Notes: a model not told the origin generated them from the letters alone. A DNA stretch of 5,910 bases from Oscillospiraceae bacterium (GCA_017396055.1 JAFQND010000044.1:1-5910); one strand, 5' to 3'. Shown: positions 1-3,990, counted from the stretch's first letter. Numbers and translations are program-made.

Positions 1-92
1 ACGCCAAGCGCCGCTGCGACCTCTTCTCAGGTATCTCCGTCCAGCCTTCTTTCACAGGCCTTCAGAATCTCTTCGTCAGACAGTGTCACCAT
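1..92 (-). pseudogene. Left-edge gene (HTH-like N-terminus) interrupted by TGA at codon 22; partial
   Basis: An ATG at 90-92 is preceded at 8 nt by a strong ribosome binding site (GGAGGT on the - strand, about 101-106), and the start overlaps the end of the upstream gene by 17 nt, as is usual in this operon. The frame reads MVTLSDEEILKACERRLDGD then T, then TGA (27-29), and continues open to the window edge as EEVAAALGV. The joined text around the stop (GDT-x-EEVAAALGV) resembles the first helices of a helix-turn-helix domain, where a Trp would fit the stop position. That is inferred from general HTH patterns. It may be a nonsense mutation (TGG to TGA), a sequencing error, or a genuine 21-residue peptide with a chance continuation. 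The 3' part of the gene is outside the window. Confidence 0.45.
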
Positions 93-267
93 TCTTTTTT
101 ACCTCCGTGATCTTCAGTCTCTTGATCCTGTCGAGCATGTTCATCAAAAGGCCAAAAGCCTCCAGCTTCCCGCTCTTCAGAATCCAGCTTTTCATCTCTT
201 CCAGAATCTTCAGCACTTCGTCCCGGCTGATCATCTCGATCGAAGAGTCATTTTTCAAAACTCTCAT
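76..267 (-). CDS. Small helical hypothetical protein, 63 aa
   Basis: Not recognised as a known family. The 63-residue product is predicted to be mostly helical, with an acidic/hydrophobic segment (residues 14-30, RDEVLKILEEMKSWILK) followed by a second amphipathic stretch (34-52) and a basic tail. It has no Cys/His cluster and no membrane segment. The ATG at 265-267 has a purine-rich site (AAAGGAAG) about 8-10 nt upstream. The TGA stop lies inside the next gene's start region, so the two reading frames overlap by 17 nt and are probably translationally coupled. It lies downstream of rep in the leftward early operon. Its role is unknown; a small regulatory or accessory protein is plausible. Confidence 0.6.
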   Translation of the reverse strand: MRVLKNDSSIEMISRDEVLKILEEMKSWILKSGKLEAFGLLMNMLDRIKRLKITEVKKNGDTV

Positions 268-282
268 ACACTCATCTTCCTT

Positions 283-363
283 TCACCCGCGCGAGAATGC
301 GGCCATCCAAAGCCCGAAGGGATTTATGGCGAAGTTCTGCAGAACTTCGAGCATTCTTGCCAT
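283..363 (-). CDS. Possible 26-aa hydrophobic peptide ORF
   Basis: A short frame between rep and the 63-aa gene would encode a 26-residue peptide (starts MARMLEVLQNF, ends LWMAAFSRG) that is hydrophobic and ends with basic Arg-Gly. It stops 15 nt before the next gene. The region upstream of its ATG (361-363) has only a poor AAGG-type site, which is buried in the 365-384 inverted repeat. The frame also coincides with a strong palindrome, so the sequence may be constrained as DNA or RNA rather than as protein. Real coding is uncertain. Confidence 0.22.
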   Translation of the reverse strand: MARMLEVLQNFAINPFGLWMAAFSRG

Positions 364-384
364 GACAAAGGCCTTGGCCTTTGT
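294..384. repeat. Cluster of nested inverted repeats just downstream of rep
   Basis: Four dyads fit into about 90 bp. An outer pair AGAATGC (294-300)/GCATTCT (351-357) encloses GCCAT (302-306)/ATGGC (326-330), whose tip on the - strand is CCCTTCGGG, and a perfect 20-bp palindrome at 330-349 (CGAAGTTCTG and its complement). Immediately beyond is ACAAAGGCC (365-373)/GGCCTTTGT (376-384), a perfect 9-bp stem with a 2-nt centre. The first three could fold together as a three-way junction. Neither strand shows a T-run right after these stems, so a simple intrinsic terminator is unlikely. The position next to a rolling-circle initiator makes a single-strand origin, packaging signal or structured RNA the leading guesses (inference). 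Confidence 0.6.
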
Positions 385-399
385 ATCGGGCCTTTCGCC

Positions 400-1095
400 T
401 TAATTCCTCAGGTAATACCCCACCTGATGCATCTCTCCGCTCCACTCGTCCGCCCTCCGCTCGATATGTACAAGCCGATACCCGCCGATCTCTGCCGGCG
501 GAGGATCCCGAAACCGGTTTCGCTTTACTGTCTTCACCTTTTCCTTCGGCCTGATCAGATTCCGGCTGGCTGTCCACCGCTTTTTGGTCGGCATCTCTCT
601 GAATGACCTGGATGTCTCTTTGATCAGATAAGCGGCAAGTTTGTGATAATCCCCGCTGTCATCCAGCACACTCAATCGCAGAATACCGTGTTCCCAAAGC
701 TTTCTGATATCGTTCACGTCCGCTTTGCTCACCACCATGTGATGATGGATCCGCTTCGCCTTACACTCGGTGGTCACCACATATTTCAGCTCCTGCCCCG
801 CCGCTGCATAGAGCTTCCGCATCTTTCTGAGAAACCTTCTGAGATTATCCTTTGCCGTTTCCGGATCCGGCGGTGTCCCGCGATAGGTCAGAACCAGATG
901 CAGATCTCCTTCCCGGAAATTGGCATTGATCAGCCGCCTCAGCGTCTTGGCTGCGTTCCGTTCGTTCACCCGTTCCATCTGCTCCGATGTGGGGTTTACC
1001 CGCGGTCCCTTCCGGTGATGGGGTTTCGGACAACAGAGATATTTTTCGATCTCCATCGTCTTCCCCGCCACCACCGTCCTCTGCATATACGCCAC
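400..1095 (-). CDS. HUH-type rolling-circle replication initiator (Rep-like endonuclease), 231 aa
   Basis: This protein carries the ordered motifs of HUH endonucleases. Motif 1 is a hydrophobic strand ending in LTY (LHLVLTY, residues 65-71). Motif 2 is the metal-binding histidine cluster HHH (117-119, in RIHHHMVV), with an acidic residue (Glu110) just upstream. Motif 3 is YxxK (Tyr156-Leu-Ile-Lys159). In this superfamily Tyr attacks the nick site and stays covalently bound to the 5' end, while the His pair holds the metal ion. A basic segment, KKRWTASRNLIRP (171-183), follows; I recall similar segments in Rep-like proteins of clostridial phages. The start is GTG at 1093-1095, with GGGAGGG 8 nt upstream; the later ATGs at 1084-1086 and 1054-1056 have poorer spacing. 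The gene sits late in the leftward early operon, with a 215-bp leader carrying an antisense RNA unit and a structured block after it. The likely role is origin nicking for element replication; the specific nick site is not identified. A transposase-type HUH (IS200/IS605) is less likely because of the context and motif 3. Confidence 0.8.
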   Translation of the reverse strand: MAYMQRTVVAGKTMEIEKYLCCPKPHHRKGPRVNPTSEQMERVNERNAAKTLRRLINANFREGDLHLVLTYRGTPPDPETAKDNLRRFLRKMRKLYAAAGQELKYVVTTECKAKRIHHHMVVSKADVNDIRKLWEHGILRLSVLDDSGDYHKLAAYLIKETSRSFREMPTKKRWTASRNLIRPKEKVKTVKRNRFRDPPPAEIGGYRLVHIERRADEWSGEMHQVGYYLRN

Positions 1096-1192
1096 CGCTC
1101 TGCCCTCCCATCAATCTTCCTGCCATGCCAAGTCAAATCCTGCCGGGGACTTGTACGGGTTCTAAACTTAATACCTTTACCGAGCCGCCAAA

Positions 1193-1207
1193 GCAGGCCT
1201 GGCCTGC
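1193..1207. repeat. Perfect GC-rich hairpin in the rep leader (terminator-like or origin-like)
   Basis: GCAGGC (1193-1198) and GCCTGC (1202-1207) form a perfect dyad with a 3-nt centre CTG. On the + strand it is followed by ATTTTT, as in an intrinsic terminator that would stop + strand transcripts arriving from the rep side. On the - strand only TTT follows. It lies between the antisense RNA promoter and the rep start, where some rolling-circle replicons place their double-strand origin hairpin. Which role applies cannot be decided from sequence alone. Confidence 0.5.
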
Positions 1208-1219
1208 ATTTTTCTGAAC

Positions 1220-1248
1220 TTGCGCTTTTCCTCTTTTTGCGGTATAAT
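1220..1248 (+). promoter_or_regulatory. Promoter of the antisense small RNA upstream of rep
   Basis: A perfect -10 box TATAAT (1243-1248) is preceded at 17 bp by TTGCGC (1220-1225), which keeps the important TTG of the -35 consensus. The expected start is near 1251-1255. No + strand gene follows; an intrinsic terminator comes about 70 nt downstream. Confidence 0.6.
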
Positions 1249-1250
1249 AT

Positions 1251-1324
1251 AGTTGTCCATCAAATCCGTCTGCCCATCGGGTTATGGCAAATCCTCTGAG
1301 CATCCGTCGCTCAGAGGATTTTTT
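1251..1324 (+). ncRNA. Candidate antisense small RNA (about 70 nt) against the rep mRNA leader
   Basis: The unit is bounded by a promoter (1220-1248) and a strong intrinsic terminator (1289-1324). The RNA would carry two hairpins: a 5' one, TGCC-c-AT (1271-1277)/ATGGCA (1284-1289) with loop CGGGTT, and the terminator stem. It contains no ribosome binding site with a sensible ORF. It is fully complementary to the leftward operon transcript just upstream of rep and to the last codons of the 84-aa gene. Counter-transcribed RNAs that control Rep synthesis are established in rolling-circle plasmids such as pT181 and pMV158. Applying that model here is inference. Confidence 0.5.
1289..1324 (+). terminator. 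Intrinsic terminator of the antisense RNA
   Basis: A perfect 12-bp stem, AATCCTCTGAGC (1290-1301) and its complement (1309-1320), has a 7-nt loop; it extends by one A-T pair and is followed by a run of six T (1319-1324) and CTTTG. On the - strand the stem is followed only by ATTTGCC, so leftward readthrough to rep is expected. The TGA stop of the 84-aa gene (1311-1313) lies inside the stem. Confidence 0.85.
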
Positions 1325-1565
1325 CTTTGTGTTCCAGCCTTTTTGCCGTCAGCCAAAGTTCGAACTCCATCCGTTCGCTCTCGCTCAACGGCGCCGTCTG
1401 CGGAATGCGCTTCGCTGATTTCCACTCGGCAAGCGCATTTCTGATCGGCAGCGCGTTCAGATCGTACTTCCTTCCGACTCTTCCGCCCATCCGCTCATAC
1501 TCCATCCGTACAAGCAGCTCCCGGTCTGCGACAAAACTGCAATAATCCCTTATCGCACCATTCAT
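1311..1565 (-). CDS. Hypothetical protein, 84 aa
   Basis: No family recognised. The product is charged and probably helical, with basic patches (residues 20-33, RMEYERMGGRVGRK) and a C-terminal amphipathic helix rich in Glu/Lys/Arg (62-82). It has no Cys, His or membrane signature suggesting an enzyme. The start is ATG at 1563-1565, with AAAGGAGG 9 nt upstream; an upstream TTG would ignore that site. The gene is the one directly before rep in the leftward operon, and its stop lies within the terminator stem of the opposite-strand RNA, so its 3' end is complementary to that RNA. It may be a replication accessory or regulatory protein, by position only. Confidence 0.6.
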   Translation of the reverse strand: MNGAIRDYCSFVADRELLVRMEYERMGGRVGRKYDLNALPIRNALAEWKSAKRIPQTAPLSESERMEFELWLTAKRLEHKEKIL

Positions 1566-1592
1566 CCATTTCAACCTCCTTTCCAATAGTCT

Positions 1593-1675
1593 AAGAACCA
1601 ACTTGCGGTTCTTTCTCCGTCCGAATCATTTCGAACGAGGAAACAGCCGCAAGGCTGCGCCGCCTTATCGGCGGC
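1593..1675. repeat. Overlapping, mutually exclusive hairpins upstream of the 84-aa gene
   Basis: Several dyads share bases: AAGAACC (1593-1599)/GGTTCTT (1607-1613); CTTGCGG (1602-1608)/CCGCAAG (1647-1653) enclosing an imperfect stem (1612-1643); CAGCC (1644-1648)/GGCTG (1653-1657) with a 4-nt loop; and GCCGCC (1659-1664)/GGCGGC (1670-1675). The second competes with both the first and the third. On the - strand they lie between the stop of the membrane gene and the ribosome binding site of the 84-aa gene, so they could be weak terminators, processing sites or an attenuator-like switch (inference). Confidence 0.45.
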
Positions 1676-1880
1676 GTGCCCGCTTTGTCCTCTGTTCTCT
1701 GGTCCACTGATGATATGCCTCTCTCAGTACAATTGCCATAGCCACGCCGCCTAAAACCATCGCTGTGATAAGATCGTTCGCTTCATACATGTGCCAGAGC
1801 ATCAGCCACATCAGCATCACTACTGCCATCAGACTCAGCGCCATCGTTCCCCAGTCGTACAACATCCTTTTCAGCTTCAT
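1665..1880 (-). CDS. Small two-helix membrane protein, 71 aa
   Basis: Two hydrophobic segments are evident (about residues 11-32, GTMALSLMAVVMLMWLMLWH and beyond; and 36-53, DLITAMVLGGVAMAIVL), separated by a short polar turn (YEAND). A strongly basic tail (Arg/Lys at 61, 64, 66, 67, 69-71) follows, which by the positive-inside rule should face the cytoplasm, as should the basic N-terminus. The ATG at 1878-1880 has GGAGG about 12 nt upstream, a long but usable spacing; an in-frame stop just upstream rules out an earlier start. It overlaps the 3' end of spoVG by 98 nt in another frame. Size and topology recall small phage holins, but the early-operon position argues against lysis. Function unknown. 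Confidence 0.6.
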   Translation of the reverse strand: MKLKRMLYDWGTMALSLMAVVMLMWLMLWHMYEANDLITAMVLGGVAMAIVLREAYHQWTREQRTKRARRR

Positions 1881-2115
1881 ACGCTCTCAATGCCTCCTCT
1901 TCCATCGCACTGCGCAGCCCTTCCGTCATCGGCCAGGCACAGTCATAATATCTGCCCTTGTGTTTGCGGCAGGGCATCGCCATGATCAGACGCCCGTCCG
2001 ACATCTCCACCAGCCTCACCCGCTCGATGATCAGCTCACCATACCTCATCGACATGATCGCCTTCAGCGGTCTGCCGTCGTCGAACACCCTATAGACCCT
2101 TGCTTTCAGCTCCAT
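1783..2115 (-). CDS. spoVG: SpoVG-family protein, 110 aa
   Basis: Residues 1-82 match the SpoVG pattern: a short beta-rich N-terminus (MELKARVYRVFDDGRPLKA), then a strand with VRLVE (33-37), then the signature GRLIMAMPCRK (41-51), YYDCAWPM (56-63), and a closing helix ending LRAYE (76-80). In Firmicutes SpoVG is a small nucleic-acid-binding regulator tied to sporulation, septation and virulence genes; phage copies are known but their role is unclear. The start is ATG at 2113-2115, with AAGGAG about 11 nt upstream; it aligns with the family's MEITDVR-type start. A GTG at 2122-2124 sits too close to the site. The last roughly 28 residues (Asp/Ala/Ser-rich) extend past the family domain and are encoded by the stretch shared with the membrane gene. 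Confidence 0.85.
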   Translation of the reverse strand: MELKARVYRVFDDGRPLKAIMSMRYGELIIERVRLVEMSDGRLIMAMPCRKHKGRYYDCAWPMTEGLRSAMEEEALRAYEAEKDVVRLGNDGAESDGSSDADVADALAHV

Positions 2116-2136
2116 CGGCCTCACTTCTCCTTTCTC

Positions 2137-2433
2137 TCATAACCAACTCTTCCCGAACAGCAGCCGGAACTCCTCCCGGGAATGTCCCTCGTCCTCATAC
2201 TCCTGCTGGAAGCGCTGCTTAAGTTCCAGATCCTTCGCCCGGTTCCGGTGAACGCCGTCCTTTCCCTCGTGACATTCGTGGCAGAGATCCACTACCATGC
2301 CCAGCCGGTCGCTAATCTTCCGGTTGGAGCCGCCGAAAACGTGGTGCCGGTGCAGCGGTACTCTGCTGGTGCCGGTTTTGCCGCAGAACTCACAGCAGCG
2401 ATATTCGTCGTAATACTCGTCATAACAAGTCAT
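2137..2433 (-). CDS. Small HNH-like zinc-binding protein, 98 aa
   Basis: The sequence has a CEFC pair (Cys14, Cys17), HRHHVFGG (28-34), DLCHECH (49-55) and a late His-x-Asn (62-64). This is the CxxC...HH...CxxCH...H-x-N layout of small phage HNH-fold proteins, in which Cys residues hold structural zinc and His/Asn form the nicking site. The acidic-basic helical C-terminus (66-98) is unrecognised. The start is ATG at 2431-2433, with GGAGGG 7-8 nt upstream; a longer in-frame version from 2544 would bypass this site. Because the gene is in the early operon, a role in DNA processing or recombination during replication is more likely than a terminase-linked HNH, which usually lies in the late region. 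Nuclease activity is not proven by the motif. Confidence 0.75.
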   Translation of the reverse strand: MTCYDEYYDEYRCCEFCGKTGTSRVPLHRHHVFGGSNRKISDRLGMVVDLCHECHEGKDGVHRNRAKDLELKQRFQQEYEDEGHSREEFRLLFGKSWL

Positions 2434-2485
2434 GATGTTCCCTCCGTGTTGTGTAACTACTTGTTGTTTACGCTCCTCTGTTGTA

Positions 2486-2707
2486 TCAAGCCTCTGCCGT
2501 GACTTCTCCTCTTTCAGCGATCCATTTCTCGAACAGCTTTTCATAGACGAGAAACTCGTCCATCTTCATCTTCACGTGCTCCCCCCAGGGGTACACGCCC
2601 TGGATGATCCCCGCCCGCAGCCTCTGGCCGCTGATCTTCATCCCGGCCGCCTGCAGCCGTCTCGCCGCCTCGTCCACCGTGATCGTGCGGATGATATAGT
2701 TTGCCAT
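2486..2707 (-). CDS. Excisionase-like winged-helix DNA-binding protein, 73 aa
   Basis: Residues 9-36 (TVDEAARRLQAAG ... ISGQRLRAGIIQG) form a helix-turn-helix that opens with the V-x-EAA-x-L pattern of MerR/Xis-type folds. It is followed by a short wing (VYPWGEHVKM, 38-47) and a closing helix (FLVYEKLFEKWIAE). The phrase RLRAGIIQG...P-W-G resembles clostridial phage DNA-binding proteins of excisionase type. The start is ATG at 2705-2707, with an excellent AAAGGAGGGGG site about 6 nt upstream. It is likely a small architectural or regulatory DNA-binding protein of the early operon. A true excisionase role is unproven, since the integrase is encoded far away in the other transcription unit. Confidence 0.65.
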   Translation of the reverse strand: MANYIIRTITVDEAARRLQAAGMKISGQRLRAGIIQGVYPWGEHVKMKMDEFLVYEKLFEKWIAERGEVTAEA

Positions 2708-2768
2708 GTCTGCCCCCTCCTTTCCTTTTCCTCCTCTCTGTGCTATACCGGCATCAGAAAGAATGGTT

Positions 2769-2999
2769 TCAATAATGTCCAGTCAGAGCAAATGCCGCCG
2801 CGCTAAGCAACAAAGTTATCAAAAGCGCGAGTATCACTTCCAAAACGAAAACCATTATTTCTCGAAGAAGTGAGGACGATCCCTTGCTTCTTTTTTCTAT
2901 TCTCCGTTTCAGGCGTTCGATCTTCCTTCTGTTTTGCTGGCAGTACTTCAGATACCGCCAACTCTTCCAGCGTCTTTTTAGGCTGATCTTATCATCCAT
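2769..2999 (-). CDS. Tail-anchored membrane protein with basic cytoplasmic domain, 76 aa
   Basis: The N-terminal half is very basic (repeated RR/KRR/RLKRR between residues 8 and 38) and probably coiled or helical. The C-terminal part (about 48-73) is one long hydrophobic segment (IMVFVLEVILALLITLLLSA followed by AAFAL) ending at Tyr76. No signal peptide is present. The start is ATG at 2997-2999 behind a GGAGGGG-rich stretch; a TTG seven codons earlier lies inside that stretch. The upstream gene ends 4 nt before, so they are coupled. Family not recognised. The topology would put a basic patch at the inner membrane surface, possibly to contact nucleic acid or anionic lipid (inference). Confidence 0.6.
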   Translation of the reverse strand: MDDKISLKRRWKSWRYLKYCQQNRRKIERLKRRIEKRSKGSSSLLREIMVFVLEVILALLITLLLSAAAFALTGHY

Positions 3000-3003
3000 C
3001 CCC

Positions 3004-3201
3004 TCACCCCTCCCTCTCAATCTCCCTTTCCAGAGCTTCCGCCCCTATCCGGATCGCTTCGAGAAAGGTTTCGTTGAACTTCTTTTGATAGGCTGCACCA
3101 GCGCCCTTGACAACCCGGTAAGTTGCCTGTACCCCTCGCTTGTCCATGCTCTTCAGACAGAGCTTCAAAAGCTGAAGAGCCGTTTCTTTACTCATCGCCA
3201 T
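3004..3201 (-). CDS. Small hypothetical helical protein, 65 aa
   Basis: Unrecognised. The product has a Leu/Lys-rich helix (residues 4-21, SKETALQLLKLCLKSMDK), a central polar stretch (25-40) and a C-terminal acidic helix (43-64). No catalytic motif is visible. The start is ATG at 3199-3201 with GGGGGAG 4-5 nt upstream; a second ATG two codons later has more usual spacing and cannot be excluded. It overlaps the preceding gene by 14 nt and is followed 4 nt later by the membrane-protein gene, so it belongs to the same leftward operon. Confidence 0.6.
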   Translation of the reverse strand: MAMSKETALQLLKLCLKSMDKRGVQATYRVVKGAGAAYQKKFNETFLEAIRIGAEALEREIEREG

Positions 3202-3355
3202 GGCGCTCCCCCTTCTCTCGCTCTCTCATCTGTTCCAGCCACTTCGCCCGCTCCTCCAGCCAGAACAGCTCGGCCTCCGTTGCCGGTTCGATTTTCTGCA
3301 TTTCTTTCATCAGATCTGCGGCCTCTTTTGCGGTGGTTTCAATGATGATTTTCAT
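3188..3355 (-). CDS. Small hypothetical protein, 55 aa
   Basis: Unrecognised. After a short beta-like start (MKIIIETT) it is one long charged helix with many Glu/Lys/Arg and two Trp (residues 32 and 39), compatible with a coiled coil. The start is ATG at 3353-3355 with AAAGGAAAG 5-8 nt upstream; an earlier in-frame ATG at 3413-3415 has no site and would overlap the opposite-strand promoter. It is the first gene of the leftward cluster after the oppositely oriented 64-aa gene, and it overlaps the next gene by 14 nt. Confidence 0.6.
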   Translation of the reverse strand: MKIIIETTAKEAADLMKEMQKIEPATEAELFWLEERAKWLEQMREREKGERHGDE

Positions 3356-3394
3356 CTTTCTTTCCTTTCTGTCCCATATATTGGACTTTAGTTG

Positions 3395-3423
3395 TTTACT
3401 TTTTCCAGTTCGCATTGTATAAT
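3395..3423 (+). promoter_or_regulatory. Promoter of the + strand 64-aa gene
   Basis: A perfect -10 box TATAAT (3418-3423) lies 17 bp after TTTACT (3395-3400), which matches 4 of 6 -35 positions. The expected start, near 3430, falls just before the ribosome binding site, giving a very short leader. The same stretch read on the - strand contains a weaker TTCACC/TACAAT pair, so a divergent leftward promoter is possible but unsupported. Confidence 0.6.
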
Positions 3424-3445
3424 GTTCTTGAAAGGGGGTGAAAAC

Positions 3446-3640
3446 ATGGAAAGCTTGAATATACTGGAGCTTGCTGTAATTTACTCAGCACTCGACGAAC
3501 GGATCGAGAGACTGAAAGCTTTGCGCAGTGACGAAGTTGATCTGATGCTCGCTGGCGAAATTAAGATCTCCGAATCCCTTCTCAAAAAAGCGAAAACTCT
3601 TTACCTGTCCAAAGGCGGCCCCGCCTCTCAGGTGAACTGA
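3446..3640 (+). CDS. Oppositely oriented small protein, 64 aa
   Basis: Unrecognised family. The product is an acidic-basic helical protein (residues 5-30, helix with SALDERIERLKALR; 40-54, second helix with ESLLKKAKTLY) and a short Gly/Pro tail. The start is ATG at 3446-3448 with AAAGGGGGTG 6 nt upstream. It has its own promoter (3395-3423) and terminator (3712-3748), and it sits antisense inside the leftward early unit between cro and the remaining early genes. It can therefore be expressed in lysogeny, and a leftward transcript from the cro promoter would run through it antisense. The arrangement suits a lysogeny-expressed accessory gene (moron) or a regulator that interferes with early transcription. 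Both are inference. Confidence 0.65.
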   Translation: MESLNILELAVIYSALDERIERLKALRSDEVDLMLAGEIKISESLLKKAKTLYLSKGGPASQVN

Positions 3641-3711
3641 TTCGCGCTCCAGCATCTCAAGGTATCAACATAGGTTCTGAACATCATCGCAGCAGTTGCT
3701 GGTTCCATACT

Positions 3712-3748
3712 CTGCCGACCTTGCATCCCCGCAGGGTCGGCAGTTTTT
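3712..3748 (+). terminator. Intrinsic terminator of the 64-aa gene
   Basis: CTGCCGACC (3712-3720) pairs with GGTCGGCAG (3735-3743), extended through a T-G wobble and TGC/GCA (3722-3724/3731-3733) to 13 pairs around a 6-nt loop ATCCCC. Five T (3744-3748) follow. The T-run overlaps the stop codon of the Cro-like gene on the other strand (3747-3749). On the - strand no T-run follows the stem. Confidence 0.85.
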
Positions 3749-3947
3749 ATTCCTCGCCCTTCCCGAACAGATAGTCCAGCCCCATGCCCGAGAAATATGT
3801 ATCCCGAATCTTGAACGCCTCGTCAATGCCGAAGGTCGATCTTCCGTACAGCTTGTTGTAAAGCGTCTTCACGGAGATGCCTAAGGTTTGCGCTACTTCG
3901 CAAAGAGCTATGTTGCGCCGGGCGAGTTCCGCTTTCAGATTATTCAT
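3747..3947 (-). CDS. Cro-like small HTH protein, 66 aa
   Basis: The whole protein is one XRE/Cro-type helix-turn-helix domain: helix 1 (NLKAELARRNI), HTH helices at about residues 16-36 (EVAQTLGISVKTLYNKLYGRS), then IDEAFKIRDTYF and a short end, LDYLFGKGEE. No oligomerisation or protease domain is present, as in Cro or small antirepressor-type regulators. The start is ATG at 3945-3947 with a perfect GGAGGTG about 6 nt upstream; a TTG five codons earlier falls inside that site. It is the first gene of the leftward unit, divergent from the repressor across a shared operator region. It is expected to bind the 14-bp operators and shut down repressor synthesis after induction (by analogy). Confidence 0.88.
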   Translation of the reverse strand: MNNLKAELARRNIALCEVAQTLGISVKTLYNKLYGRSTFGIDEAFKIRDTYFSGMGLDYLFGKGEE

Positions 3948-3965
3948 CCTTCTCACCTCCAAAAG

Positions 3966-3979
3966 TTCCGTATTCGGAA
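3966..3979. promoter_or_regulatory. Operator O1, 14-bp inverted repeat
   Basis: TTCCG-TATT-CGGAA is a perfect dyad with 5-bp arms. It lies just downstream of the expected start of the cro promoter, between it and the cro ribosome binding site, so a bound protein should block the leftward transcript. Identical to O3. Confidence 0.8.
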
Positions 3980-3990
3980 TCTTTATCTTG

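Noticed and set aside
27..29. TGA read as Trp genome-wide (alternative genetic code)
   Set aside because: Several well-supported genes here (for example those ending at 76, 3004 and 3640) use TGA as stop.
272..577. - strand open frame of 101 codons overlapping the end of rep
   Set aside because: Out of frame with rep, no ribosome binding site, low-complexity Arg/Ser/Gly composition.
1134..1294. CAAATCC heptamers as replication iterons
   Set aside because: Only seven bases, irregular spacing, flanks differ, and the same heptamer occurs elsewhere (in the promoter spacer on the - strand near 4963); too weak to annotate as a feature.
643..1299. Long + strand open frame (218 codons) opposite rep
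   Set aside because: No ribosome binding site, His/Pro/Arg-rich composition typical of an antisense shadow, and it lies over a gene with clear HUH motifs.
1665..1880. Two-helix membrane protein as a phage holin
   Set aside because: It is in the early operon next to spoVG and rep with no endolysin nearby; topology alone is not enough.
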